A stretch of DNA of 13,684 nt from CAYQTO01 sp964420455 (GTDB lineage: Bacteria > Sumerlaeota > Sumerlaeia > SLMS01), in assembly GCA_964420455.1 (NCBI GenBank), contig CAYQTO010000099.1, forward strand, positions 1 to 13,684, in the 5' to 3' direction. The position numbers and the translations under genes are program-made. The stretch's first letter is position 1, and each line of letters opens with the position of its first letter. The notes under the pieces are model-generated. The model was not told where the DNA came from. It saw only the letters and a program-made list of their open reading frames with translations, and ran no database searches. Below, in pieces: positions 6,883-13,684 of this stretch.

Positions 6883-9420
6883 CTAGAACTTTCCGCCCCC
6901 GAGCTTCACCATCACCATCAACGCGAATCCCCCAAGGATGCACAGGCCGCCCCCAAACAGTGCCTGCGTCTGCGGAGTTCCTCCCATCGGCGCGCCGCCG
7001 ACCAGTGGAAACACCAGCTCGTGCCCCACCAGCAAAACGCACCCCAGCAGGACCACCGTCGGCAGCACGATCCGGCCGGAGGCAACCGTCAGCAGGAGCA
7101 CACAACCGGCTACCAGCCCCCAAAAGGATTCCCCCCACCCGAGGGCCGCGTACCTGTCCACCAGGTTTTCGGCAAAGTCCGGAACGCCCTCCGGGGCCCA
7201 TCCGTTCGCGACCGCCCACGCCCCGAAAATCGCCACCGCCCCCGCCAGCCGCACCAGCCGTCCACCCCATCCCATGAGGCCCGCGCCGCCGGCCGACCGG
7301 CGCGCCGCCCTGTTCAGGTCCTTCGCCGCCTCCTCCGCCACCTCCCGCTCCGGCACCCCCTCCAGGATCGCCGTCTCCTGCAGCAACCCCTCGTCCATCG
7401 CTTCTTTCGCCAGCTTGTCCCCCTGCCGCTCCGCCTCCGACTCGTCCACCCCCTCCGCCTTCAGACGGTCCTTCTCCGCCCGGGCGAGCACCGCCTCCTC
7501 GCGCCGCCGCTTCCGCGCTTCCTCCACCTCGTCCGCCCAACGGATGAACGGATCGCGCCAGATCACAAAGCGCTTGCGGGGCCGCGCCGTCTTCTCCCGC
7601 GTCGCCCAACGGCTCCGCTGCAACAGCAACGCGTCGTACCCAAACAATGCCTCGAAGAACTCCTCCCACCGCTCGCCTCCATAGCGGCACACGAAGTCCA
7701 TCAGCGCGTCCTCCGACACGCCGCGCACGCGCAGGGTCTTTAGCATCGCCTGGGTGTGTTCCACCGGCTCGCGCCGGGCGGCCCGGATGCGACCCGCGAG
7801 GCCCACCTGGTAACCCGCCGCCAGCCCAATTGCCACAACCGCCACCACAACCCACGGCACCAGCAGCCCAAAGAAGAACAACACCAGCCCCAGCAGCAGC
7901 CCGTTGAACACCACCGCCATCCATCCCTTGAACGTCATGTCAAAGAAGACATTGCGAACGCGGCGGAACAACTCGTCCCGCGCCATCACCCCGGCCAGGA
8001 CCATGTTGGCCAGGGGCGTCAGGACCAGGAGCCCCAGCATCGCCGCGGCGAGGAACGGCGAGCCGATCATCGACGACGCCACCAACAGCAGCCCGAGCAC
8101 CGGCGCGAACCCCAGCAGCACCGCACGCCGCATCCCCAGTTGGGGCACCGCGTGAAAGTCCGCCACGTCCTTCTCGAGTTGGGCCACGTGGTGCTCCCGC
8201 GGCGTATACGGGCCCCTCTGTGCCTCGATCCCCAGATACGCCTCGAGCGCGTCCTCCACGTGCTTCAGCGATGGATAACGGTCCTCCGGCCTCTTCTCCA
8301 TCATCTTTCGGACGACCATTTCCAGCTCTTCCGGCACGTTCTTCACGTAGCTTTCCAACGGCTCGAGCGGCTCGCTTGCGTGTTTGCTGATGATCTCGAA
8401 GCTCGTCTTGCCGGTAAACGGGGTCCGTCCCGCGAGCAGGTAGAACAACGTGCACCCCAGCGAGTACTGGTCGGCCCGGTGGTCCGCCTTGCTCGCGTCG
8501 CGGCCCTGCTCTGGCGCCATGAACGCGGGCGTGCCCATCGCCGTGTTCAACCCCGTCAGGTCGCCATAGGCCTGCTCGCGCAGAAAGTCCTCGCCGCCGA
8601 AATCCAACCCCACCCCCCGCTCGATCTCGCCCCTCATCTTCGCCAGCCCCAAGTCCGCCACCTTCACCACGCCATGCTCGTTTACCATCAGGTTGTCGGG
8701 CTTGATGTCGCGGTGGACCACCCCCCGCCGGTGTGCGTAGGAAAGGCCCCGGCATGCCTGCAGCACATACCCCGCCGCGTCCTCGAAGGTCAGTCGCCCC
8801 CCCTTGCGCGTCAGGTTCCCCAGATTATCCCCCCTCACGTATTCCATGCTGATGTAGTGCGTGTCCTCCACCCGCCCCACATCGTGCACCTGAACAACGT
8901 TGTGGTGATTCAGCTGGGCCGCGCTCAGCGCCTCGCGCGTGAACCGCGCCACGAAATCCGGATGAATCGCCATCTTCCTCGGCAGCACCTTCAGCGCCAC
9001 CTCGCGATCCAGCGAGAGCTGGTGCGCCAGATACACCGAACCCATGCCCCCCGCACCCAGCTTCTTCTTGATGTAGTATCCATCGAGATGGCGACCCACC
9101 AGCGGGTCCTTCTGCCCGTCGTCGGCCTCCCCGGCGACCGCTCCCACCGGAGCGGTCTTGTCCGACGCGCTCGCCGGCGCCAGGTTCGTTGGCGTGTCCG
9201 GACCCGCCGGTCGCGGCGTAATCGCCGTCTCCTCGTCGCCGGCCATGATCCGCGTTCGTGTCGGAGCCTGGGAATCCGCAAGCAACTGCGTCTTGGGTTC
9301 GTGGGAATCCTCGGGAACGATCGTTGGTCGCTCCTCACCGCCTCCCCCATCAGGGCGGACTACAGTGGGATCCTCGGGGCCGGAGGGGCAGGGGGCGGGG
9401 TTCTCGTCGGCAGGCACCAC
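6883..9420 (-). CDS. Hanks-type Ser/Thr protein kinase with large membrane region
   Basis: This is an 845-residue protein. Residues 1-105 are a disordered, acidic, Pro/Thr-rich leader with repeated Thr-hydrophobic motifs. The kinase domain spans about 110-395: glycine loop GAGGMGSV (122-129), ATP Lys144 (VALK), catalytic HRDIKPDN (236-243, Asp238), DLG in place of DFG (256-258) and APE (302-304). Activation-loop residues 261-295 are unusually long. After the kinase come about four membrane helices (432-541), a charged cytoplasmic stretch (550-715, coiled-coil-like around 630-670) and about four more helices (721-840). No extracellular PASTA or sensor domain is seen. It phosphorylates Ser/Thr of unknown proteins. 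The start is GTG with GAGG 8 bases upstream; a second GTG follows directly and could be used. It is preceded by a stand-alone receiver and followed by envelope genes, suggesting control of envelope functions, which is inference. Confidence 0.95.
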   Translation of the reverse strand: MVPADENPAPCPSGPEDPTVVRPDGGGGEERPTIVPEDSHEPKTQLLADSQAPTRTRIMAGDEETAITPRPAGPDTPTNLAPASASDKTAPVGAVAGEADDGQKDPLVGRHLDGYYIKKKLGAGGMGSVYLAHQLSLDREVALKVLPRKMAIHPDFVARFTREALSAAQLNHHNVVQVHDVGRVEDTHYISMEYVRGDNLGNLTRKGGRLTFEDAAGYVLQACRGLSYAHRRGVVHRDIKPDNLMVNEHGVVKVADLGLAKMRGEIERGVGLDFGGEDFLREQAYGDLTGLNTAMGTPAFMAPEQGRDASKADHRADQYSLGCTLFYLLAGRTPFTGKTSFEIISKHASEPLEPLESYVKNVPEELEMVVRKMMEKRPEDRYPSLKHVEDALEAYLGIEAQRGPYTPREHHVAQLEKDVADFHAVPQLGMRRAVLLGFAPVLGLLLVASSMIGSPFLAAAMLGLLVLTPLANMVLAGVMARDELFRRVRNVFFDMTFKGWMAVVFNGLLLGLVLFFFGLLVPWVVVAVVAIGLAAGYQVGLAGRIRAARREPVEHTQAMLKTLRVRGVSEDALMDFVCRYGGERWEEFFEALFGYDALLLQRSRWATREKTARPRKRFVIWRDPFIRWADEVEEARKRRREEAVLARAEKDRLKAEGVDESEAERQGDKLAKEAMDEGLLQETAILEGVPEREVAEEAAKDLNRAARRSAGGAGLMGWGGRLVRLAGAVAIFGAWAVANGWAPEGVPDFAENLVDRYAALGWGESFWGLVAGCVLLLTVASGRIVLPTVVLLGCVLLVGHELVFPLVGGAPMGGTPQTQALFGGGLCILGGFALMVMVKLGGGKF

Positions 9421-9428
9421 GGACCAGA

Positions 9429-9432
9429 CCTC
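9429..9432 (-). promoter_or_regulatory. Ribosome binding site of the kinase gene (GTG start)
   Basis: GAGG on the minus strand, 8 bases before the first of two consecutive GTG codons. No ATG is available in frame before the kinase leader, so this site supports the GTG start at 9420. Confidence 0.5.
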
Positions 9433-9508
9433 GGGGCTGGCGTCTCCATCACGCCGGGATCAAGCTCTTTTCCAAGTTACTATATCGTGGCGCGGCGCCC
9501 TCGGTTTG

Positions 9509-9922
9509 TCATTCCCTATCGGGATTTTCCAGGCCGGAATCTCCCACAAGCTGTTCGACGGCTTCCATCAGGGCCATCGGTCCGAACGGCTTTGCGAGCG
9601 ATCCCACCGCGAGGTTTTCAACCCCCGTATCCGCCAGGACCTCCTCCATCGAGTACGCGCTCGAAATCAGCACCGGAGTCCGGTCGCCCTTCCCCCGAAT
9701 CTCCCGAAAAACCTCCTGGCCCGACTTGCGGGGCATCGTCAGGTCCAGGAAAACCAGTGCCAGCTGGCCCCGGTACTCCGCGTGTTTCTCTAACCCATCC
9801 ACACCGTCCATGGCCTCAACCACACGATAGCCCGCCCTCTCCAGCGTTCGCCGGACCACCGCTCGGACAGCGGGCTCGTCGTCGATCACGAGCACAGTGC
9901 GATGTGATTCCGGCTTGCTCAT
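9509..9922 (-). CDS. Stand-alone CheY-like response regulator receiver
   Basis: This is a 137-residue single-domain receiver. VLVIDDEP (10-17) supplies the acidic pocket Asp14/Asp15. VFLDLTMP (57-64) has phospho-acceptor Asp60. LISSAYS (85-91) holds the Ser switch position, and LAKPFG (109-114) has the conserved Lys111. There is no DNA-binding or enzymatic output domain, so it must signal by protein contact or pass phosphate on. No histidine kinase is in the window. The frame is open upstream, but ATG at 9922 matches where receivers begin and has GGAAGA 9 bases before it; a further ATG at 10000 has no good ribosome site. It lies 88 bases before the Ser/Thr kinase with no terminator between, so the two are probably co-expressed. 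The family call is firm; the partner is unknown. Confidence 0.93.
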   Translation of the reverse strand: MSKPESHRTVLVIDDEPAVRAVVRRTLERAGYRVVEAMDGVDGLEKHAEYRGQLALVFLDLTMPRKSGQEVFREIRGKGDRTPVLISSAYSMEEVLADTGVENLAVGSLAKPFGPMALMEAVEQLVGDSGLENPDRE

Positions 9923-10023
9923 TCGTTCCGATCTTCCGTTTCCGATCCGCTGATAAACAAAGGCGAGAAGTATGGGAACGCTCTTTCGTCCCGTCTCCAT
10001 GAAGTTCTGTGCTTGATGTATTT

Positions 10024-10063
10024 TCGACGGAGATGCGGATAAAGCCTTTACCGCTCCGTCCGA
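10024..10063 (-). other. Extended imperfect hairpin at the end of the O-antigen ligase gene
   Basis: On both strands 10026-10032 pairs with 10054-10060 (GACGGAG/CTCCGTC). Inner CGG/CCG and TAAA/TTTA pairs lie around a 3-base loop, with small bulges of 3 and 1 bases; two more outer pairs are possible. The ligase stop codon TAA (10050-10048) is inside the stem. No T-run follows on either strand, so it is not a canonical terminator; it may protect the 3' end or be chance. Confidence 0.4.
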
Positions 10064-12522
10064 GTGCCACGCCTTGCGGCCGCTATCCGCTCCTCCAGCA
10101 GTTCCGCCCGCTCCTTCTCCCGCTCTGCCGCGGCGGCATCCAACTCCTCCAGTACATTCGCCCGTTCCTCTCTCGCCTCGATCCACAGCGGGTTGATCGC
10201 CAGAACCTCGTCGAGGAACTCCAGCGCTGCCTCCGGGTTCTCCGCCGCCAGGTAGTCCGACACCGTTTGCCTCATGCGCGGCTCACTTGCCGGCATTCTC
10301 CAAAAAGCCTCCTCGGCGAGCCGTGCCGCCTCGACGAACGCCCTCGCCTGCCGATAGGCCTGCGGCGCCAGAGTCGCCGACGATCGCTTCTCGTTCTCCT
10401 CGCGCTCGATCTGACGCTCCGCCTGCAGCACTGTCGACACCGGCAGCTTCGCCGCCCGCTCGAACGCCCGCGCCGCCCTCAGGAACGCCTCGCGGCTCTC
10501 TCCCGAGTCCTCCGCAAGCTCCTGGCCAAGCGCCAGATACGTGGTCCCGTGGTAGTACACCACCGAGATCTTGTTGCTCAGCTCCGCCGCGCGGTCCGCC
10601 GCCGCCGCCGCCTCGCGCCGCAACGCCACCAGCTCCTCCTCCGCGAGCCCCTCCTCACGACCCCGGCGAGCCAACTCGTTGTACAGGATCGCCCGGTTGA
10701 AGTGCACCTCCGAGTAGTCCGGCGCGAAGGCCCGCATCGCCTCGTAGGTGGCGAGCGCCTCGGCAGGCCGGCCCAGGCGATTCTGGGCCGCCGCCAGCTT
10801 GTAATACGTCGTTGGCCGGGCGGGATCGAGTTCGAGGGACCGCTGGAAGCGCTCCTCGCCCTCGCCCAGCAGCGCGATCACCCGCTGGTCCTGGGCCACG
10901 CCCGTCGGGCCAAAGAACTCTGCCGGCAGCTCCGTCCGCCGCATTCCCTCGTTGTGCTCATAGGACGCGCGAAAAATCCGCACCGACCACAGCGTGATAT
11001 ACACCCCAAAAAGCACCGTGGCCGCAAGCACCACCCCCGCCACCGGTGGCTGGGCGGCGTTGGTCGGCGCCATTGTCGGCACCAATCCGGGCGGCGCCTC
11101 TCGGTCCGCCAGGTCCGTCGCAAACCGCAGCGTATAGACGCTCAATCCCACCAGCGTCCCGATCATCGAGTGCAGCGCCACCACCCCCACCGGCCACCGT
11201 GTCATCGGCGTCGTCAGCGACCCGGCGAGGACGCTCGCCACGCCCACCGCCGCCCCAAGCACGGCCACCCGCAGCATCGCATCCGCCGGCGACCGCAGCG
11301 CCCGCCACGCCAGCCATCCCACGCCCCCAAGGAATGCCAGATACGCCATCGTCCCCGCCAGCCCCGTCTCCGCCAGCAGGTCCAGCAGCCAGCTGTGCGC
11401 ATACAGCGTCACGTTGCTGATGCGCGACAGGTGGTAGTCCGGGCTCCGGTACTCGGGAAACAGCAGCCGGAAGCTCCCCGGCCCGCCCCCCAGCGCCCAG
11501 TTGTCCAGGAACATCCGCCACGCCCCGCCAAAGATATACCGCCGCGGCCCCACCGAGTCGCCAAGGTCCACCAGCTGGTTCCGCAGGTCCCCCCACACGA
11601 AATACAGCACCGAGGCCGCCATGACACCCACGCATCCCGCCAGCACCCCCACATACGGAATCCGTGGCCGCCCCATCAGCAGCCAGGCCCCGCCCCCGAA
11701 GACCAGCATCACCACCGGCAACAGGAAGATCGACGCCTTGCTGAACGTGGTAAAGATGCACGTCAGCGCCAGCACCATCGCCAGCCCCGCCAGGATCATC
11801 CACACCAGCGACCAACGGACGTCCCCCTCGCCGCCGTAGAGCCCTTGCGCCACCTGTAAATCTTTATAGACAAAGATCAGCGCCGCCGTCGTCACCGGCA
11901 ACGCCATCAGCAGGAAGTTGCCAAAGAACTGCGAATTGAGGAACGTCGACAGCATTCCCCGCCCGCCGACGAAGGTCGTGATCAGATCGAACAGCCGGTC
12001 CTGCCCCTGCGGTTGTCCCCCGGGATACAGCAGGTCCCGCAGCCCCTCGAACAACCCCGCGTAGTGAAACAGCCCAAACAGCGTCGTCACCAGCGTGATC
12101 AACACCCAGAACTTGAGCGCCCATTCCGCCAGCCGCCGCGACTGGATCCATGCCGCCCCCAGCAGCACGAACCCGAGCGTGCTCACATGCGCCCCCACGT
12201 ACTGCCATCCGATCCAACGGGCAAAATCCGCCGCCGCCAGCGTCGACACCACCGAAGCCCCGATATACGCCGCGAAGGGAACCCACACCGCCGCCGGAGG
12301 GTTGGGGACCCGCCGTTGAAGCCACAGCAGCGCCCACGCCGCCAGGCACGCCGCCCCCCCGCTATACAGCCCCGGAATCTTGATGTCGTCCAGTTGGTTC
12401 GTATACGGCGTCAGGCCCAGAATCACAAACGTCGTGGCGGCAAAGAACAGGGCCGCCGCCAGCACGAGCGACGTCGACAGCGACGGTTCGGTGGACGCCC
12501 GCCGGCGTCGGCGCGTGCTCAT
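10048..12522 (-). CDS. O-antigen ligase family membrane protein with C-terminal TPR region
   Basis: This is an 824-residue protein. Residues about 15-465, plus a further span at 495-515, are polytopic membrane segments. FTTFSKASIFLLP (258-270) and GGGPGSFRLLFPEYR (345-359), then LYAHSWLLDLLAETGLAG (373-390, candidate catalytic His376), match the WaaL/Wzy_C pattern of O-antigen ligases and polymerases. Residues 550-824 are soluble, with TPR-like helices: RFQRSLELDPARPTTYYKLA, LGRPAEALATYEAMRAFAPD and PEAALEFLDEVLAINPLWIEA. They end in a charged coiled coil. Such proteins join or polymerise surface glycans on the outer face of the inner membrane; the TPR part probably recruits partners. ATG at 12522 overlaps the previous stop by four bases (ATGA), fixing the start and implying translational coupling. 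Ligase and polymerase cannot be told apart from sequence. Confidence 0.9.
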   Translation of the reverse strand: MSTRRRRRASTEPSLSTSLVLAAALFFAATTFVILGLTPYTNQLDDIKIPGLYSGGAACLAAWALLWLQRRVPNPPAAVWVPFAAYIGASVVSTLAAADFARWIGWQYVGAHVSTLGFVLLGAAWIQSRRLAEWALKFWVLITLVTTLFGLFHYAGLFEGLRDLLYPGGQPQGQDRLFDLITTFVGGRGMLSTFLNSQFFGNFLLMALPVTTAALIFVYKDLQVAQGLYGGEGDVRWSLVWMILAGLAMVLALTCIFTTFSKASIFLLPVVMLVFGGGAWLLMGRPRIPYVGVLAGCVGVMAASVLYFVWGDLRNQLVDLGDSVGPRRYIFGGAWRMFLDNWALGGGPGSFRLLFPEYRSPDYHLSRISNVTLYAHSWLLDLLAETGLAGTMAYLAFLGGVGWLAWRALRSPADAMLRVAVLGAAVGVASVLAGSLTTPMTRWPVGVVALHSMIGTLVGLSVYTLRFATDLADREAPPGLVPTMAPTNAAQPPVAGVVLAATVLFGVYITLWSVRIFRASYEHNEGMRRTELPAEFFGPTGVAQDQRVIALLGEGEERFQRSLELDPARPTTYYKLAAAQNRLGRPAEALATYEAMRAFAPDYSEVHFNRAILYNELARRGREEGLAEEELVALRREAAAAADRAAELSNKISVVYYHGTTYLALGQELAEDSGESREAFLRAARAFERAAKLPVSTVLQAERQIEREENEKRSSATLAPQAYRQARAFVEAARLAEEAFWRMPASEPRMRQTVSDYLAAENPEAALEFLDEVLAINPLWIEAREERANVLEELDAAAAEREKERAELLEERIAAARRGTRTER

Positions 12523-12794
12523 GGCGGAAAGATCTCGTCCACCCGGGTCATGCCAACCTCCGTCTCCAGCCGCTCCACGGTGATGTCCTGCCCCAGCTCC
12601 AACAGCACCCGCCCGAGCAACTCCTCCTGCGCCGCCGGGTGCCAAACGCGCAAATAGCCCTCGCCGCGCCGCTCCGTCCGCGCAAGGAAATAGTTCTCAT
12701 AGCCCTCGAGAATCGCGACCACCAGGCCGATCTGCTCCGGGTCCACCTGCAGACGTGCCGTCCGCCAATCGCCCTCCGCCGTCCCCTCCGTCAC
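12519..12794 (-). CDS. Small DUF4911-like protein
   Basis: This is a 91-residue protein with no signal peptide or membrane helix. The core, residues 15-69 (LQVDPEQIGLVVAILEGYEN, a Thr-Glu turn, LRVWHPAAQEELLGRVLLEL), fits the short DUF4911 family, whose members have an EGY motif followed by a beta-strand and a helix. Function is unknown. The start is GTG sharing GTGA with the stop of the isopropylmalate-synthase-like gene; its stop shares ATGA with the ligase start. The tight double overlap shows it is a real gene even though it is short. No Shine-Dalgarno is evident, as expected if translation is coupled. The DUF call is from memory of the pattern and moderate in certainty. Confidence 0.8.
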   Translation of the reverse strand: MTEGTAEGDWRTARLQVDPEQIGLVVAILEGYENYFLARTERRGEGYLRVWHPAAQEELLGRVLLELGQDITVERLETEVGMTRVDEIFPP

Positions 12795-13684
12795 GTCTGC
12801 GCCGGTGCCGGCGCCTCGCTCGACGACATCCGCTTCACCATGTCGCTCAGCCGTTCCGCCGGCGTCTTCAACTTCAGGTTGATCATCCGCTCTGTCGCCG
12901 CCACCGACGCCAGCACCTGGTCGCTCGAAACCGCCCGCGTCTTGATCCCCCCTTCCCACGTGATCGTGCACTCCACGAGCGCGTTCGTCCGCCCACCCGG
13001 CGGAATGTGAATCTCGAAGTCCTCCAGCAGCGGAATCTCGATCCCCATCTCCGGCGCCAACGACCGCAGCGCCACCATAAACGCGTCGTAACCCCCATTG
13101 CCGTGCGCCACCGCATCGTACTCGCGGTCGTGCAACCGCACCCGGATGTTCGCCGCCGGCTTCATCCCCACGCTCGTCGTGATCACGCACTCGATTACCC
13201 TGAAGTCCGCGTCGCCCGGCGTCGAGAAAAGGTCCGCGATCAGAAACGGCAGGTCCTCCGTCGTCACCGTCTTCTTCCGGTCCCCCAGATCGATGATGCG
13301 CTGGAGCACCGTCTTGCGCTGCTCCGGCGTCAGGTCCAGATCGAGCTTATCCAGGTTGAAGTCCAGGTTGCTCCGCCCCGAAAGCTTCCCGAGCGCGTAC
13401 ACCCGGTCCCGCGCAAACCGCTGCGGCGTCAGACGGCTCTCATACAGGTTCGCCTTCATGTCGCCGTCCGCGTGGATCCCCGCCGTCTGCGTAAACACGT
13501 CGTTGCCGATGATCGGCATATTGCTCGAGATCCGCTTGCCGCTGAACGCCTCCACCAGCCGGCTCACCTCCTTCAGCTTCGTCTCGTCCACCCCCACCTC
13601 GCACCCCAGGTGGTCGCGCAACCCCGCCACCGCCTCCGCCAGCGACGCGTTCATCACCGAACAGCCCACCACCGCACACGCCGT
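12791..13684 (-). CDS. 2-isopropylmalate synthase/citramalate-synthase-like enzyme (N-terminus off the window)
   Basis: 297 C-terminal residues are visible; the frame is open to the right edge. VFTQTAGIHADGD (63-75) is the conserved HxDG region at the end of the HMGL-like catalytic barrel, followed by RFARDRVYALGKLSGRSN. Residues about 160-275 form the LeuA-type dimer/regulatory domain (VGMKPAANIRVRL, FEIHIPPGGRTNALVECTI). The family condenses acetyl-CoA with a 2-oxo acid, usually in leucine or isoleucine synthesis; the allosteric domain would bind the end product. The HTAGIHADGD and ALGK patterns recall the Bacteroidetes/PVC subtype. Which oxo acid is used cannot be told without the N-terminal half. 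The first residues at the edge, VVGCSVMNASLAEA, lack the expected GERAGN. It is coupled by a 4-base overlap to the DUF4911-like gene. Confidence 0.9.
   Translation of the reverse strand, partial: TACAVVGCSVMNASLAEAVAGLRDHLGCEVGVDETKLKEVSRLVEAFSGKRISSNMPIIGNDVFTQTAGIHADGDMKANLYESRLTPQRFARDRVYALGKLSGRSNLDFNLDKLDLDLTPEQRKTVLQRIIDLGDRKKTVTTEDLPFLIADLFSTPGDADFRVIECVITTSVGMKPAANIRVRLHDREYDAVAHGNGGYDAFMVALRSLAPEMGIEIPLLEDFEIHIPPGGRTNALVECTITWEGGIKTRAVSSDQVLASVAATERMINLKLKTPAERLSDMVKRMSSSEAPAPAQT

Noticed and set aside
6900..6925. CACCATCACCATCA stretch resembling a His-tag or short repeat
   Set aside because: It is the reverse complement of the kinase C-terminal GGFALMVMVKLG coding sequence; there is no tag or tandem repeat beyond this.
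9923..10047. Possible promoter in the spacer before the response regulator (CATACT as -10)
   Set aside because: The matching -35 position is only a three-of-six match and other candidate boxes are equally weak, so no promoter can be supported from sequence alone.
1322..11139. Five copies of CGTATAGAC (1322, 5195, 6035, 6809, 11131)
   Set aside because: All lie inside genes on the minus strand as GTCTATACG. Four are in the same codon register (Val-Tyr-Thr) and one encodes Leu-Tyr-Val. Codon preference explains them better than a dispersed regulatory element.
1692..11859. Very long open frames on the plus strand (for example 1692-3440, 4274-6877, 7756-10002, 10009-11859)
   Set aside because: They are antisense to genes with clear family motifs, give Arg/Pro/His-rich products without domains, and are expected from third-position GC bias in high-GC coding DNA. 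One of them also reads straight through the N gap.

Overview
The window is a GC-rich fragment in which every gene I can support lies on the minus strand. It is cut inside a gene at both ends and contains one 10-N scaffold gap (6628-6637). The flavour is of an environmental, metagenome-type bacterium with a complex envelope. It has a Hanks-type Ser/Thr kinase with a large membrane region, a type II-secretion-like pseudopilin, an NPCBM plus Ig-like plus GH27 glycosidase, an AlgI-type acyltransferase with an SGNH partner, and an O-antigen-ligase/TPR protein. This mix fits high-GC PVC-type or neighbouring candidate phyla (Planctomycetota, Verrucomicrobiota, Sumerlaeota, Hydrogenedentota). The phylum is an inference; no marker gene here decides it.

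Layout in transcription order, from the right edge leftwards. (a) A 2-isopropylmalate-synthase-like enzyme (N-terminus off the edge), a 91-aa DUF4911-like protein and an 824-aa O-antigen ligase/TPR membrane protein are joined by two 4-base start/stop overlaps. (b) After a structured 125-base spacer come a stand-alone CheY-like receiver (137 aa) and an 845-aa membrane Ser/Thr kinase. (c) Then a class A beta-lactamase-fold lipoprotein (interrupted by the N gap, which looks closable), an AlgI-like MBOAT acyltransferase and its overlapping SGNH/AlgJ-like partner. (d) After a spacer with a 14-bp perfect palindrome come a pseudopilin and a small secreted protein, both with Shine-Dalgarno sequences inside predicted hairpins, ended by a textbook intrinsic terminator. 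(e) Beyond the terminator is an NPCBM/Ig-like/GH27 glycosidase that runs off the left edge.

How the genes may work together (inference): the ligase, the MBOAT/SGNH pair and the serine hydrolase are envelope-glycan functions, and the receiver and kinase are signalling. The centre therefore reads as a regulated envelope-polysaccharide assembly and O-acylation locus. The pseudopilin, secreted protein and glycosidase form a neighbouring surface/carbohydrate module. The isopropylmalate-synthase-like gene is a metabolic gene physically coupled to the glycan ligase.

I found no tRNA, rRNA, CRISPR array, insertion sequence or long repeat. No gene-free stretch exceeds about 140 bases. The long open frames on the plus strand are antisense shadows of the high-GC genes.
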